Source: Suipraeoptans intestinalis
GTDB taxonomy: Bacteria; Bacillota; Clostridia; Lachnospirales; Lachnospiraceae
NCBI RefSeq assembly: GCF_009696485.1
Contig: NZ_VULY01000038.1
Coordinates: 1-41,010, forward strand
Direction of reading: 5' to 3'
Length of the DNA stretch: 41,010 nucleotides
Under the pieces are notes generated by a model. The model was not told the DNA's origin, ran no database searches, and saw only the letters and a list, made by a program, of their open reading frames with translations. A program made the translations under genes and the position numbers. Of the stretch, positions 34,290 through 41,010 are shown in pieces; position 1 is the first letter of the stretch, and each line of letters begins with the position of its first letter.

Positions 34290-34354
34290 AAAACCCCCTT
34301 TTTACAGCTTGGATCTGACGGAAGCTTCCAGTCAGGCTGTAAAAAGGGGGTTTT
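34290..34354. terminator. Bidirectional terminator between icd and the ABC-F gene
   Basis: A perfect 19-bp inverted repeat (34290-34308 with 34336-34354; A4C5T5 outer part then ACAGC). The loop itself contains CTGAC/GTCAG and the palindrome GGAAGCTTCC. Both strands end in T-runs, so it can stop both convergent transcripts. Confidence 0.9.
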
Positions 34355-34359
34355 AAAAA

Positions 34360-36282
34360 TCAGAGGGAAGCTTCTTCCAGTTCCTCCCATCGGACGTAAA
34401 GGGCTTCCAGCTGCTCCTGCAAAGAGGCATGTTCCGTTGCCAATTCCTGACACAAAACAGAGTTGGTAAAATTCTCTTCCAGCGTCATAAGGTGGTCGAT
34501 CTCCTCGCAGCGAGCCTCCAGCTCCATGATAGCCGTCTCTGTCTTTTGCAGATCGTTCTGACGCTTTCGTTCCCTGGCCTGTAGCTCTTTTTGTTCCTGC
34601 CAGGACAGACGGGATCCGGAAGAAGAGGCGGGGGAGGAAGAAACGGAAGAAGAGATCTGCTCCAAAGCAGAGCTCTGCTGCGCCTTTTTCTCCAGATAGT
34701 AATCGTAATTTCCCAGATAATTATGGAAACTGCCCTCAGAAAGCTCCAGAATGCGGGAAGCCGTCTGATTGATAAAATACCGGTCATGGGAAACAAACAG
34801 GAGGGTGCCGGTATAATCGTTGAGGGCCTGCTCCAGAATCTCCTTGGAGGTGATGTCCAGGTGGTTGGTAGGCTCGTCCAGAATGAGGAAGTTTGCCTCG
34901 GAGAGCATCAGCTTGGCCAGGGATACCCGTCCTCTTTCCCCGCCGCTGAGCGCGGAGATCTGTTTGAACACATCGTCGCCGGTAAACAGAAAGGCAGCCA
35001 GCACGTTGCGGATCTTTGTCCCGGTAAGGGAAGGATAGGCGTCGGATATCTCTTCAAATACAGTCTTGTCCATGTGAAGTACATGATGCTCCTGGTCATA
35101 GTAGCCGATCTTTACCTGGGATCCCAGAAAGAATTCTCCCCGGTCTGCTTCTACGACCCGGTTTAAAATCTTCAGAAGAGTGGTTTTTCCTGTTCCGTTT
35201 CCGCCTATGACGGCGACATGTTCCCCTCTCTTTATCTGAAAATCCACATCGGCAAACAGAGGCTGAGAGGGATAGGCCTTGGTCAGTCCGGAAACTGTCA
35301 GTACGTCGTTCCCACTGAGGATGGAAGGCTCCAGCTTCAGATGCATGGAAGCAGAAGGGTCTGCGGGTTTTTCAAGAGGCGTGATCCTGTCCAGCAGTTT
35401 TTCCCGGCTTTCCGCACGTTTGATGGATTTTTCCCGGTTAAAGGAACGCAGTTTTTCAATCACGGCTTCCTGGTGTTTGATTTCCTGCTGCTGCTTTAGA
35501 TACTCTTTTTTCCGGGCTTCGATCCGGTCCCTTTTTTTGGCGGCGTACAGGTCATAGTTGCCGGAATAGACAGAAAGGGAGCCGTGATCCAGATCAATGA
35601 TCTTAGAGACGGTCCGATTCAGAAAATACCGGTCATGGGAGACGATCAGGACGGCACCCGGACAGCCGCTTAGGTAGGATTCCAGCCATACCACGGAATC
35701 CAGATCCAGATGGTTGGTGGGCTCATCCAGAAGAAGAAGATCCGGTTTGGACAAAAGCAGCTTGCCAAGGGCTACGCGGGTTTTCTGCCCCCCGGACAGG
35801 GAGGCTACCGGTTTTTCAAATTCCTCTTCTGAAAAGCCCAGTCCCTTCAAGACCCCGGTGATCTCGCTTTCACAGGCGTAGCCGTTCTGGCGTTCAAAGG
35901 ACTCTACCAGACGGTGGTAATGCTCCAGACGATCCTGCAAAGCGCTGCCGGAAAGGTGCTTTAATTCCTGCTCCACCGTCCGGATCGTTTCTTCCAGTTG
36001 AAAAATATGAGCTTTGGCCAGGCGCACTTCCTGATAGATGGTAGCCCGGCTTTCCATGGCCTGATGCTGGGACAGGTAGCCTAAGGTTTTTCCCTTCGCA
36101 AGGATAACGCTTCCGGAATCGGCAGAGATCTCTCCGGTCAGGATTTTTAAAAGAGTAGACTTTCCGGCGCCGTTGGGTCCTACAAGGGCGGCCTTTTCAT
36201 GGTCTTCTATGTGGAAAGAACCTTCGGAGAGAATACGTTGTTCCCCGAAGGATTTTGTAATCTGATGACATGCCAAAAGCAT
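34360..36282 (-). CDS. ABC-F family ATPase (translation factor type)
   Basis: A 640-residue soluble protein with two ABC cassettes and no membrane domain. Cassette 1: GPNGAGKST (about 35), LSGGQKTRVAL, LLLLDEPTNHLDLDS. The charged inter-domain linker (about 240-320) is the P-site tRNA interaction motif region. Cassette 2: GGNGTGKTT (about 358), LSGGERGRVSL, LILDEPTNHLDITS. The C-terminus is a coiled coil after a Ser-rich stretch. ABC-F proteins bind the ribosomal E-site; this layout is like Bacillus YdiF or Uup-type housekeeping members. Nothing in the sequence specifically marks it as an antibiotic-resistance factor. GAGGG lies 7 bases before the ATG. Convergent with icd. Confidence 0.92.
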   Translation of the reverse strand: MLLACHQITKSFGEQRILSEGSFHIEDHEKAALVGPNGAGKSTLLKILTGEISADSGSVILAKGKTLGYLSQHQAMESRATIYQEVRLAKAHIFQLEETIRTVEQELKHLSGSALQDRLEHYHRLVESFERQNGYACESEITGVLKGLGFSEEEFEKPVASLSGGQKTRVALGKLLLSKPDLLLLDEPTNHLDLDSVVWLESYLSGCPGAVLIVSHDRYFLNRTVSKIIDLDHGSLSVYSGNYDLYAAKKRDRIEARKKEYLKQQQEIKHQEAVIEKLRSFNREKSIKRAESREKLLDRITPLEKPADPSASMHLKLEPSILSGNDVLTVSGLTKAYPSQPLFADVDFQIKRGEHVAVIGGNGTGKTTLLKILNRVVEADRGEFFLGSQVKIGYYDQEHHVLHMDKTVFEEISDAYPSLTGTKIRNVLAAFLFTGDDVFKQISALSGGERGRVSLAKLMLSEANFLILDEPTNHLDITSKEILEQALNDYTGTLLFVSHDRYFINQTASRILELSEGSFHNYLGNYDYYLEKKAQQSSALEQISSSVSSSPASSSGSRLSWQEQKELQARERKRQNDLQKTETAIMELEARCEEIDHLMTLEENFTNSVLCQELATEHASLQEQLEALYVRWEELEEASL

Positions 36283-36331
36283 GGATATCCCTCGTTTCTG
36301 CTGTGAGATTTCACGGTAAAACAGCTATTTT

Positions 36332-36359
36332 ATTATAACGGATACCGGAGAAAATACAA
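36332..36359 (-). promoter_or_regulatory. Promoter of the ABC-F gene
   Basis: Minus strand TTGTAT (36354-36359), 16 bases, TATAAT (36332-36337), 50 bases before the start codon. The short leader leaves little room for an attenuator. Confidence 0.65.
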
Positions 36360-36407
36360 CCCAAAAAGTTTGACTTTGACAATGGAATTCTATATGTTGG
36401 TTTTAGA

Positions 36408-36453
36408 ATGAAATCGTAAGGACTTAAATAGTTTTTACGATTTCATTTTTTTT
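36408..36453 (+). terminator. Strong terminator with no gene upstream
   Basis: A perfect 12-bp stem ATGAAATCGTAA (36408-36419) and TTACGATTTCAT (36435-36446), followed by T7. The only plus-strand sequence ahead of it is a possible promoter (TTGACT 36369-36374, 17 bases, TATGTT), which would give a transcript of about 50 bases. It may be a relic of a lost gene or a minimal RNA. Confidence 0.7.
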
Positions 36454-36660
36454 GAGAAGAGTGAAATCTATCGTTCTTTGATAACAGAATGATAGTGCTA
36501 TGGGTGATATATAGATGGTAAGCAATAGACCATTTATGCGTAACGTATTACCGAAAGGATTGCAGGAACTACCATAGAGAACCACTACAAAAAAATGACA
36601 GAAGCTATAACAAGAGGGGCAAAGCGCTCCTCTTTTTTTACAACAGATCTTTAAGGAGAA
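36454..36660. other. Start of the accessory region, no complete gene
   Basis: Contains a 20-codon open stretch (36515-36577, MVSNRPFMRNVLPKGLQELP) with no ribosome binding site. An imperfect hairpin AAGAGG/CCTCTT (about 36610-36630) ends in T7, probably a terminator just ahead of the next gene. Nothing else is recognisable; possibly debris of an inserted element. Confidence 0.4.
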
Positions 36661-36667
36661 AATAATT

Positions 36668-37033
36668 ATGTTGTATAACACGATTTTTTTACTTAGAGGA
36701 AAACGATATGTAACGTTATCTGAATTTAAAAAGCTTGAGCAGTACAATACGATCTTAGGGGATCTGTCAGATCCTGAAGAGCTGATGAGATGGAATGCCA
36801 GTGAAGAAGCAGCTGCAAGGGAAGAATTGGCGAAGCATAAATGTATGTATAATTTAAGCAATTTGGATCATATTTGCATAGAGGAATATGCATTGTATCG
36901 CTGTAAATGTGAGGATGATGAAGATTGGACTGATTGTTCAGAGGATTGTGGCTATGAGTTTGCGGAAACCGTTAAAATCGGAGTGGAGGATAAATCTTTT
37001 GAAGAGCAATGGCTAAAGGATTTTTTGATGTAA
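36668..37033 (+). CDS. Small protein of unknown function with Cys-rich centre
   Basis: 121 residues after AAGGAGAAAATAATT. No signal peptide or membrane segment. The N-terminus is YNTIFLLRGKRYVTLSEFKK; the middle has ICIEEYALYRCKCEDDEDW followed by TDCSEDCGYEF, a cluster of five cysteines in an acidic context that could bind a metal. I do not recognise the family. It is the first of three closely spaced small genes (gaps 32 and 25 bases) with an XRE regulator, probably one transcript. Confidence 0.6.
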   Translation: MLYNTIFLLRGKRYVTLSEFKKLEQYNTILGDLSDPEELMRWNASEEAAAREELAKHKCMYNLSNLDHICIEEYALYRCKCEDDEDWTDCSEDCGYEFAETVKIGVEDKSFEEQWLKDFLM

Positions 37034-37065
37034 AAGAGAAAAGGCTTTAATGAAGGAAAGAAGAA

Positions 37066-37401
37066 ATGGCAAAAAGTCAATGGAAGATAGAGTTCAATGA
37101 AACAGGACACCTTGAAAAGGTTGGGATTGAAATCCCGTCTTTTAGAGGGAAGAATGTTACAAAGGATATATTGGAACGTATTAGATACCTGGACTACTTG
37201 ATTAGTGGTATTAAGAGGGATCAGGAAGCATATTTTGATTCCTATGACCATGATATAACGGAGTATGTTGGATACTTTAAATTCTATTTTGAACGTCTGG
37301 AAAATGAAGAGGTGATGGAGAAAATCCGGGTAGATGTAGGTGATGGATTAAGTCTGAATGAAGAGAACTATAGATATATAGAATCTTTTTTGGAAGAGTA
37401 G
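37066..37401 (+). CDS. Small protein of unknown function
   Basis: 111 residues, start preceded by GAAGGAAAG. Soluble, mixed charge. WKIEFNETGHLEKVGIEIPS could form a beta sheet, and RIRYLDYLISGIKRDQEAYF a helix; no motif is recognised. It lies between the Cys-rich protein and the XRE regulator in the same orientation, so it probably belongs to the same unit. Confidence 0.55.
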   Translation: MAKSQWKIEFNETGHLEKVGIEIPSFRGKNVTKDILERIRYLDYLISGIKRDQEAYFDSYDHDITEYVGYFKFYFERLENEEVMEKIRVDVGDGLSLNEENYRYIESFLEE

Positions 37402-37426
37402 AGAAAAACCAATTGTGGAGGAAATA

Positions 37427-37774
37427 ATGGAGAAAAAAGCAGCTGAATTGTTGGCGTGTAGGAAAGAAAAGGGACTTACACAAAGTCAGATGGCAGAGAT
37501 TTTGCATATTGGAGAAAGAAGCTATCGAAGATATGAAAAAGGAGAAAGGGATGTTCCTGATCTTGTGTATGAGATATTTTTGAAGTGGAAAGAAAGCATG
37601 GGTTATGTTTACAACGAACGAAAGAAAAAAGAATGGCGAAAAGATGAACTTTTATGTCCGTACAAGGTGAAAACTATTTCACGGGGAAACGGAGTAATGA
37701 CGCAGTTTTTTTTGCGGTGTGTAAAGAATAAATGTGCTTTGTGGGATGGAACGGGTTGCCGGGGAAAATCCTGA
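37427..37774 (+). CDS. XRE-family regulator with C-terminal Cys-rich tail
   Basis: 115 residues from ATG 37427, which has GGAGG 6 bases upstream; GTG 37415 overlaps that site and was rejected. The Cro/CI helix-turn-helix spans about residues 5-60 (KEKGLTQSQMAEILHIGERS, then YRRYEKGERDVPD). The C-terminal part has LCPYKVKTI, RCVKNKCALWDG and a last GC, i.e. C-x(n)-C-x4-C-x(n)-C. This resembles the small zinc-ribbon-like CPF/C-x4-C domain common in phage and mobile-element proteins of Clostridia, here fused to an HTH. It may regulate the small genes around it. Confidence 0.75.
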   Translation: MEKKAAELLACRKEKGLTQSQMAEILHIGERSYRRYEKGERDVPDLVYEIFLKWKESMGYVYNERKKKEWRKDELLCPYKVKTISRGNGVMTQFFLRCVKNKCALWDGTGCRGKS

Positions 37775-37867
37775 AAGAAACTTGCGAATTATCGCTGGAT
37801 TTGGTAGGATAATGGCGAGGAAAGAGGACGAGTGAACCATGAGTGGGAAAGGAAAGGTGATCTTAAA

Positions 37868-38647
37868 GTGAAAGGTCAATTATCTAAGGTTTTGGAGACT
37901 TGGAAGGGGTATTCTAAGAAACGAAAAGGAGCTGTCATAGGAGCCTTTTTTCTTGTGCTTTTATGTGGCGGTTATGGAGTGTATGCGGCTTCTGGTTTTG
38001 AGACAGAAGGATTTTCGGAAGAAAAGAAGATGGCGTTGGATAAGAAACAGACGGAAAAGAAGGCGTCTGATCAAAAAAAGAACAGCGTGAAAAAGACAGA
38101 TGAGCCAAAAGAGATAAACGAAAAGAAGGAGAACAAGGACACAGAGCAGAAAACAGGATCGGAAGCCGAAAAAGAAACGGATTCTAAAAAGAAAGCCCAA
38201 AAGGATGATTCTTCAGAAGCAAAAGAGGATAGTCGATCTTCTAAAGCGGAAACAGCAAAGAAGCAGGAAGAAAAGAAGGTGGCTTCAGCAGCGACTACTT
38301 CCAAAGAGGAAAAGAAAAGGGAATGGGTACCTCCGGTATATGAAACCATTACTCATCCGGAAGAGGGACATTATGAGACGAAGGTGATCGTTCCGGCATA
38401 TGAAACACAAAGACAGGTAGGAACTTATGTATTGTCTAGTGACGGGGCAACTTTTTACGGGGAAGACGCTGTATTACAGTGGGGTGAGTATGCGCAGTCT
38501 AAAGGAAGAGGTTCCAATGTAACGTCATATTCTACACAACCGTTATGGGAAACGTACACGGTTCCTGCTGTGACGGAGCAGGTTTGGGTGGTAGATAAAG
38601 CTGCCTGGGTAGAGAACAAATTAGTAAAAGAAGGGTATTATAAATAA
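37868..38647 (+). CDS. Membrane-anchored Lys/Glu-rich surface protein
   Basis: 259 residues from GTG 37868, preceded by GGTGATC, a match to the anti-Shine-Dalgarno; an in-frame GTG at 37832 is the alternative. The basic N-terminus is followed by one membrane segment (GAVIGAFFLVLLCGGYGVYA, about 21-40), then about 110 residues very rich in Lys, Glu, Ser and Asp, probably an extended cell-wall spacer. A C-terminal domain follows with YETITHPEEGHYETKVIVPA, later TVPAVTEQVWVVDKAAWVE. That region resembles the repeated YET/VVDKAAW-type domain of other Lachnospiraceae secreted proteins, but without their zinc-type Cys pairs. Function unknown; a surface role together with the adhesin downstream is likely. 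Confidence 0.65.
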   Translation: MKGQLSKVLETWKGYSKKRKGAVIGAFFLVLLCGGYGVYAASGFETEGFSEEKKMALDKKQTEKKASDQKKNSVKKTDEPKEINEKKENKDTEQKTGSEAEKETDSKKKAQKDDSSEAKEDSRSSKAETAKKQEEKKVASAATTSKEEKKREWVPPVYETITHPEEGHYETKVIVPAYETQRQVGTYVLSSDGATFYGEDAVLQWGEYAQSKGRGSNVTSYSTQPLWETYTVPAVTEQVWVVDKAAWVENKLVKEGYYK

Positions 38648-38661
38648 TTCATGAATATGTC

Positions 38662-38693
38662 AAAAAGGAACAGAAAGAGCTGTTCCTTTTTTG
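38662..38693 (+). terminator. Terminator after the Lys/Glu-rich protein gene
   Basis: A 12-bp stem AAAAAGGAACAG/CTGTTCCTTTTT with a 6-base loop and T-run. Confidence 0.88.
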
Positions 38694-38726
38694 ATGGAGA
38701 AAAGCAGAGAAAGGTAGTTGGACATC

Positions 38727-39128
38727 ATGGAATTATTGGAGTATTTAGGTAGAAATGTTGTAAGATTGAGAGAAAAAAAGGGAATGGAACAAAAGGATCT
38801 GGCTCTGCTTTTGGAGAGATCACCTTCTACGCTTTGTAGCTTAGAAAAAGGACGTGTATATCCTCATTTTTCTATGGTGGAGCGATTGCAAAGGATTTTT
38901 GAAGTGGATGTATTGGAATTACTTGGTTCTGAAGAAGAGATTGAGTTATGGAAAAGTGTACAGTTGTTTCAGAAGTTGCTGGTGTATGAAGGGCAGTTGC
39001 GAAGGTTTAGTGAAGCCGGAGAAGGGGAAAAAAGAGAGGAAGCGAAGTCATTATTGTATGCGCTTATGATTTTACGGGAAGCAATGAATGGTGTGTTAGA
39101 AAAACGATTGTATGAGCTGTTAAGTTAA
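38727..39128 (+). CDS. XRE-family transcriptional regulator
   Basis: 133 residues from ATG 38727 (a TTG at 38718 is the alternative). N-terminal Cro/CI helix-turn-helix (NVVRLREKKGMEQKDLALLL, then ERSPSTLCSLEKGRVYPHFS). The C-terminal half is helical and Glu/Lys-rich (EEIELWKSVQLFQKLLVYEG; ALMILREAMNGVLEKRLYEL), probably for dimerisation. It lies 45 bases before the adhesin gene and may control it, which is inference from position. Confidence 0.82.
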   Translation: MELLEYLGRNVVRLREKKGMEQKDLALLLERSPSTLCSLEKGRVYPHFSMVERLQRIFEVDVLELLGSEEEIELWKSVQLFQKLLVYEGQLRRFSEAGEGEKREEAKSLLYALMILREAMNGVLEKRLYELLS

Positions 39129-39173
39129 AAAGATAAAAAAGTAGATCCTAGATAAGTGAATGGAGGAAGAAAA

Positions 39174-41010
39174 GTGAAACAATGGAAACGGTTAGCAGCA
39201 CTGATGTTGTCGGTGGTGCTTTTTACATCATCTTTTGCAGGGAACGTATTTGCCAGTGAAACGGATACGGTTTCTATCGGAGGAGTGGAGATTCCAAAAG
39301 GTTTGGAATCGTATGTGGGAAATGGGCGAAAAGATGTTTTGAAGAAAAAAGTCGGCTTAGGAGTGCAGGAGATACGGTGAGAGTGACACCGGGAGGATCT
39401 GAAGCGTATGGCTCCTGGTTTACCAATCGATTTACGGTGACTACTCCGGAAGGAAGTTTTGTAGGATTTTGTGCGGAACCAAATTCAGGAACGCCTAGCG
39501 GAAATTTTAGTGCGTCTATTTTGAACAATGATTTAATCAAATGGTGTTTGATAAAGTACATAAAAGACCCTAGCACATTTAACCTGGGGCATACGTCATA
39601 TTATGCATCTCTTCATGCAATTATAGGATACATATATGTTGGACAGACCACAGGATTGTCTTCTGGGGATGTACAGAATATTTCAAATTTTTTGAATGGT
39701 TCAATTGGTAAATATATCCGGAATCAGATTGCTGCGAATCAAGTTTTGTTTGAAGATGGCACCAGTGCTGCTTTAAGTGATTATGAATGTTATGTGGCTC
39801 TCAATAATCTACAGGATATCGTATGGGTACAGGAGTCACCTAGAGGGGAGCTGCGGTTAAAAAAGGTGTCCGCAGATCCTGGTATGACAGAGGGAAATAA
39901 TTGCTATTCTTTGGAAGGAGCGGTGTATAAGGTCTACTTGATGGATGGAGTGACGGAGGTAGGAGAGTTTATAACAGATCGGGAAGGCGAGACTACACCG
40001 CTGTCACTTAAAGTGGGGAATTATCTGGTAAAGGAAATACAGGCTCCGAAGGGATATGCCTTAGATCAAAAGAGCTATGTTGTGTCTATTTCCTCAAAGG
40101 CGGTGACCTGGGTGAATGGAGATGTGGTAAAGGATGTTCCACAAAATGACCCGGCTATCGTGTGGGTTGGAAAAATTGATTTGGAAACGACACAAAATCT
40201 GCCGCAGGGAAGTGCTTCTCTTGCTGGGGCAAAGTTTCAAATTAAGTACTATAAAGGGTTATATGACACGGATCCAGCAGAGCAGGGAATCCAGCAGAGC
40301 GGCAGTGGGTGTTATCAACGAATGAAAACGGATTTGCACAAATGGAAAGAAGTATGTGATTTCTGGAGATGAATTTTATTTGGATAGTGCCGGAAGAGTT
40401 ACTTTACCTCTTGGAACAGTTACGATTCAGGAGATTGAGCCACCGAAAGGGTATCTGTTGAATGATTCCACCCGTGTATGTACGTCAGGTAAGAGAAGAT
40501 GGAAATGTGGAGTCGGTAGAAACCTATGATCGTCCCGTGATTCAGGAAGAGGTGATCCGTGGCGGTGTTCAGATTGCCAAGTGGGATCAGGAAACACAGA
40601 AGGGGAAACCACAGGGAGCTGCCACGCTGGAAGGAGCGGTATTTGAGATCGTGAATCAGAGCGATCAGACTGTGAAGGTGAATGATATAGTATATCAGCC
40701 GGAGAAGTGGTATATACAATCCAGACGGATCAAAATGGGTTTGCAGCTACCGCTTCTGATCAGCTACCGTATGGAGATTATGTAATCCGGGAGAAGGAAG
40801 CACCGAAAGGGTATCTCAAGAAGGGTGTTTTGGAACGATCTTTTAAGATCCGGAAAGAGGGTGTGATAGTAGATCTGACGGATAAGGAAGGGACGATTCA
40901 GAATCAGCCGATCCGAGGAGATCTGGAAGGGATCAAGGTGGAAGATGGAAGTCTGAAGCGGATGGCAGGAGTTGCTTTTTCTATTACGTCTAAGACAACG
41001 GGAGAGTCCC
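39174..41010 (+). pseudogene. Cys-Gln thioester / Cna-B (SpaA-like) surface adhesin, frameshifted, 3' end outside window
   Basis: GTG 39174 follows GGAGG. Signal peptide KQWKRLAALMLSVVLFTSSF, cleaved near NVFAS. A thioester domain follows: FVGFCAEPNSG supplies the Cys and LNNLQDIVWVQES the Gln of the probable internal thioester that attaches covalently to host or surface amines. Then come Cna-B/SpaA-type isopeptide domains (GELRLKKVSAD to EIQAPKGYALDQ; IVWVGKIDLET to IEPPKGYLLND; QIAKWDQETQKG to EKEAPKGYLKKG; then GIKVEDGSLKRMAG). Single-base breaks: A6 at 39345-39350 (one short), GGG 40307-40309 (one short), GG 40344-40345 (one short), CCC 40471-40473 (one extra) and G 40707 (one short). Correcting each gives uninterrupted family sequence. 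The C-terminal sortase signal is beyond the window. Confidence 0.85.

Noticed and set aside
36400..36440. GTTTTAGA at the head of the 36408-36453 hairpin looks like the start of a type II CRISPR repeat.
   Set aside because: Only one copy, no spacers or cas genes, and the sequence is fully explained as a terminator stem.

Overview
The window looks like chromosomal DNA of a gut-type Lachnospiraceae (Clostridia, Bacillota). The support is the core gene order pta-ackA-yceD-rpmF-plsX-acpP-rnc-smc-ftsY, a Re-type citrate synthase next to an NADP isocitrate dehydrogenase, an HgdC-type acyl-CoA dehydratase activase, a proofreading-less polA, and strong GGAGG-type ribosome binding sites. The genus cannot be fixed from the sequence alone.

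Layout. 1-3.1 kb: an acyl-CoA dehydratase activase gene (minus strand, running off the left edge) diverges from a rhomboid-fold membrane protein gene; both are broken by single-base indels. 3.2-7.2 kb: pyruvate kinase, a TrmB-type regulator with a LysA-type decarboxylase, and a small ribbon-helix-helix protein. 7.35 kb: tRNA-Leu(CAA) on the minus strand with a consensus promoter. 7.5-11.65 kb: a visibly AT-richer island bounded by a 17-bp direct repeat. It holds decayed mobile-element sequence, a DUF6037-like protein, an RlmD-like C-terminal relic, a membrane-anchored MutS-like ATPase and an orphan gene fragment. 11.7-16.6 kb: polA-coaE-walJ-like hydrolase-degV. 16.6-19.4 kb: tmcAL diverging from mgtE. 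19.4-30.5 kb: acetate production (pta-ackA), then yceD-rpmF and plsX-acpP-rnc-smc-ftsY-ilvA (fatty-acid/phospholipid precursors, RNA processing, chromosome segregation, membrane targeting, threonine deamination). 30.5-30.7 kb: a structured segment resembling the right end (omega-RNA region) of an IS200/IS605 TnpB element, without tnpB. 30.8-34.2 kb: Re-citrate synthase, a FadR-type GntR regulator and isocitrate dehydrogenase, with a GntR-like palindrome in the promoter; together these feed acetyl-CoA and oxaloacetate towards 2-oxoglutarate and glutamate. 34.3-36.3 kb: an ABC-F ATPase on the minus strand. 36.4-41 kb: an accessory region with small unknown proteins, two XRE regulators (one with a Cys-rich tail), a membrane-anchored Lys/Glu-rich protein, and a thioester/Cna-B surface adhesin running off the right edge.

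Quality note: ten single-base indels can be pinpointed, five in the first 2.8 kb and five after 39.3 kb, and I found none in the long genes between. Protein similarity resumes cleanly in the next frame each time. This looks more like consensus errors near contig ends than old pseudogenes. The most interesting biology is the direct-repeat-bounded MutS/DUF6037 island, the orphan TnpB-type right end, and the citrate-operon operator.
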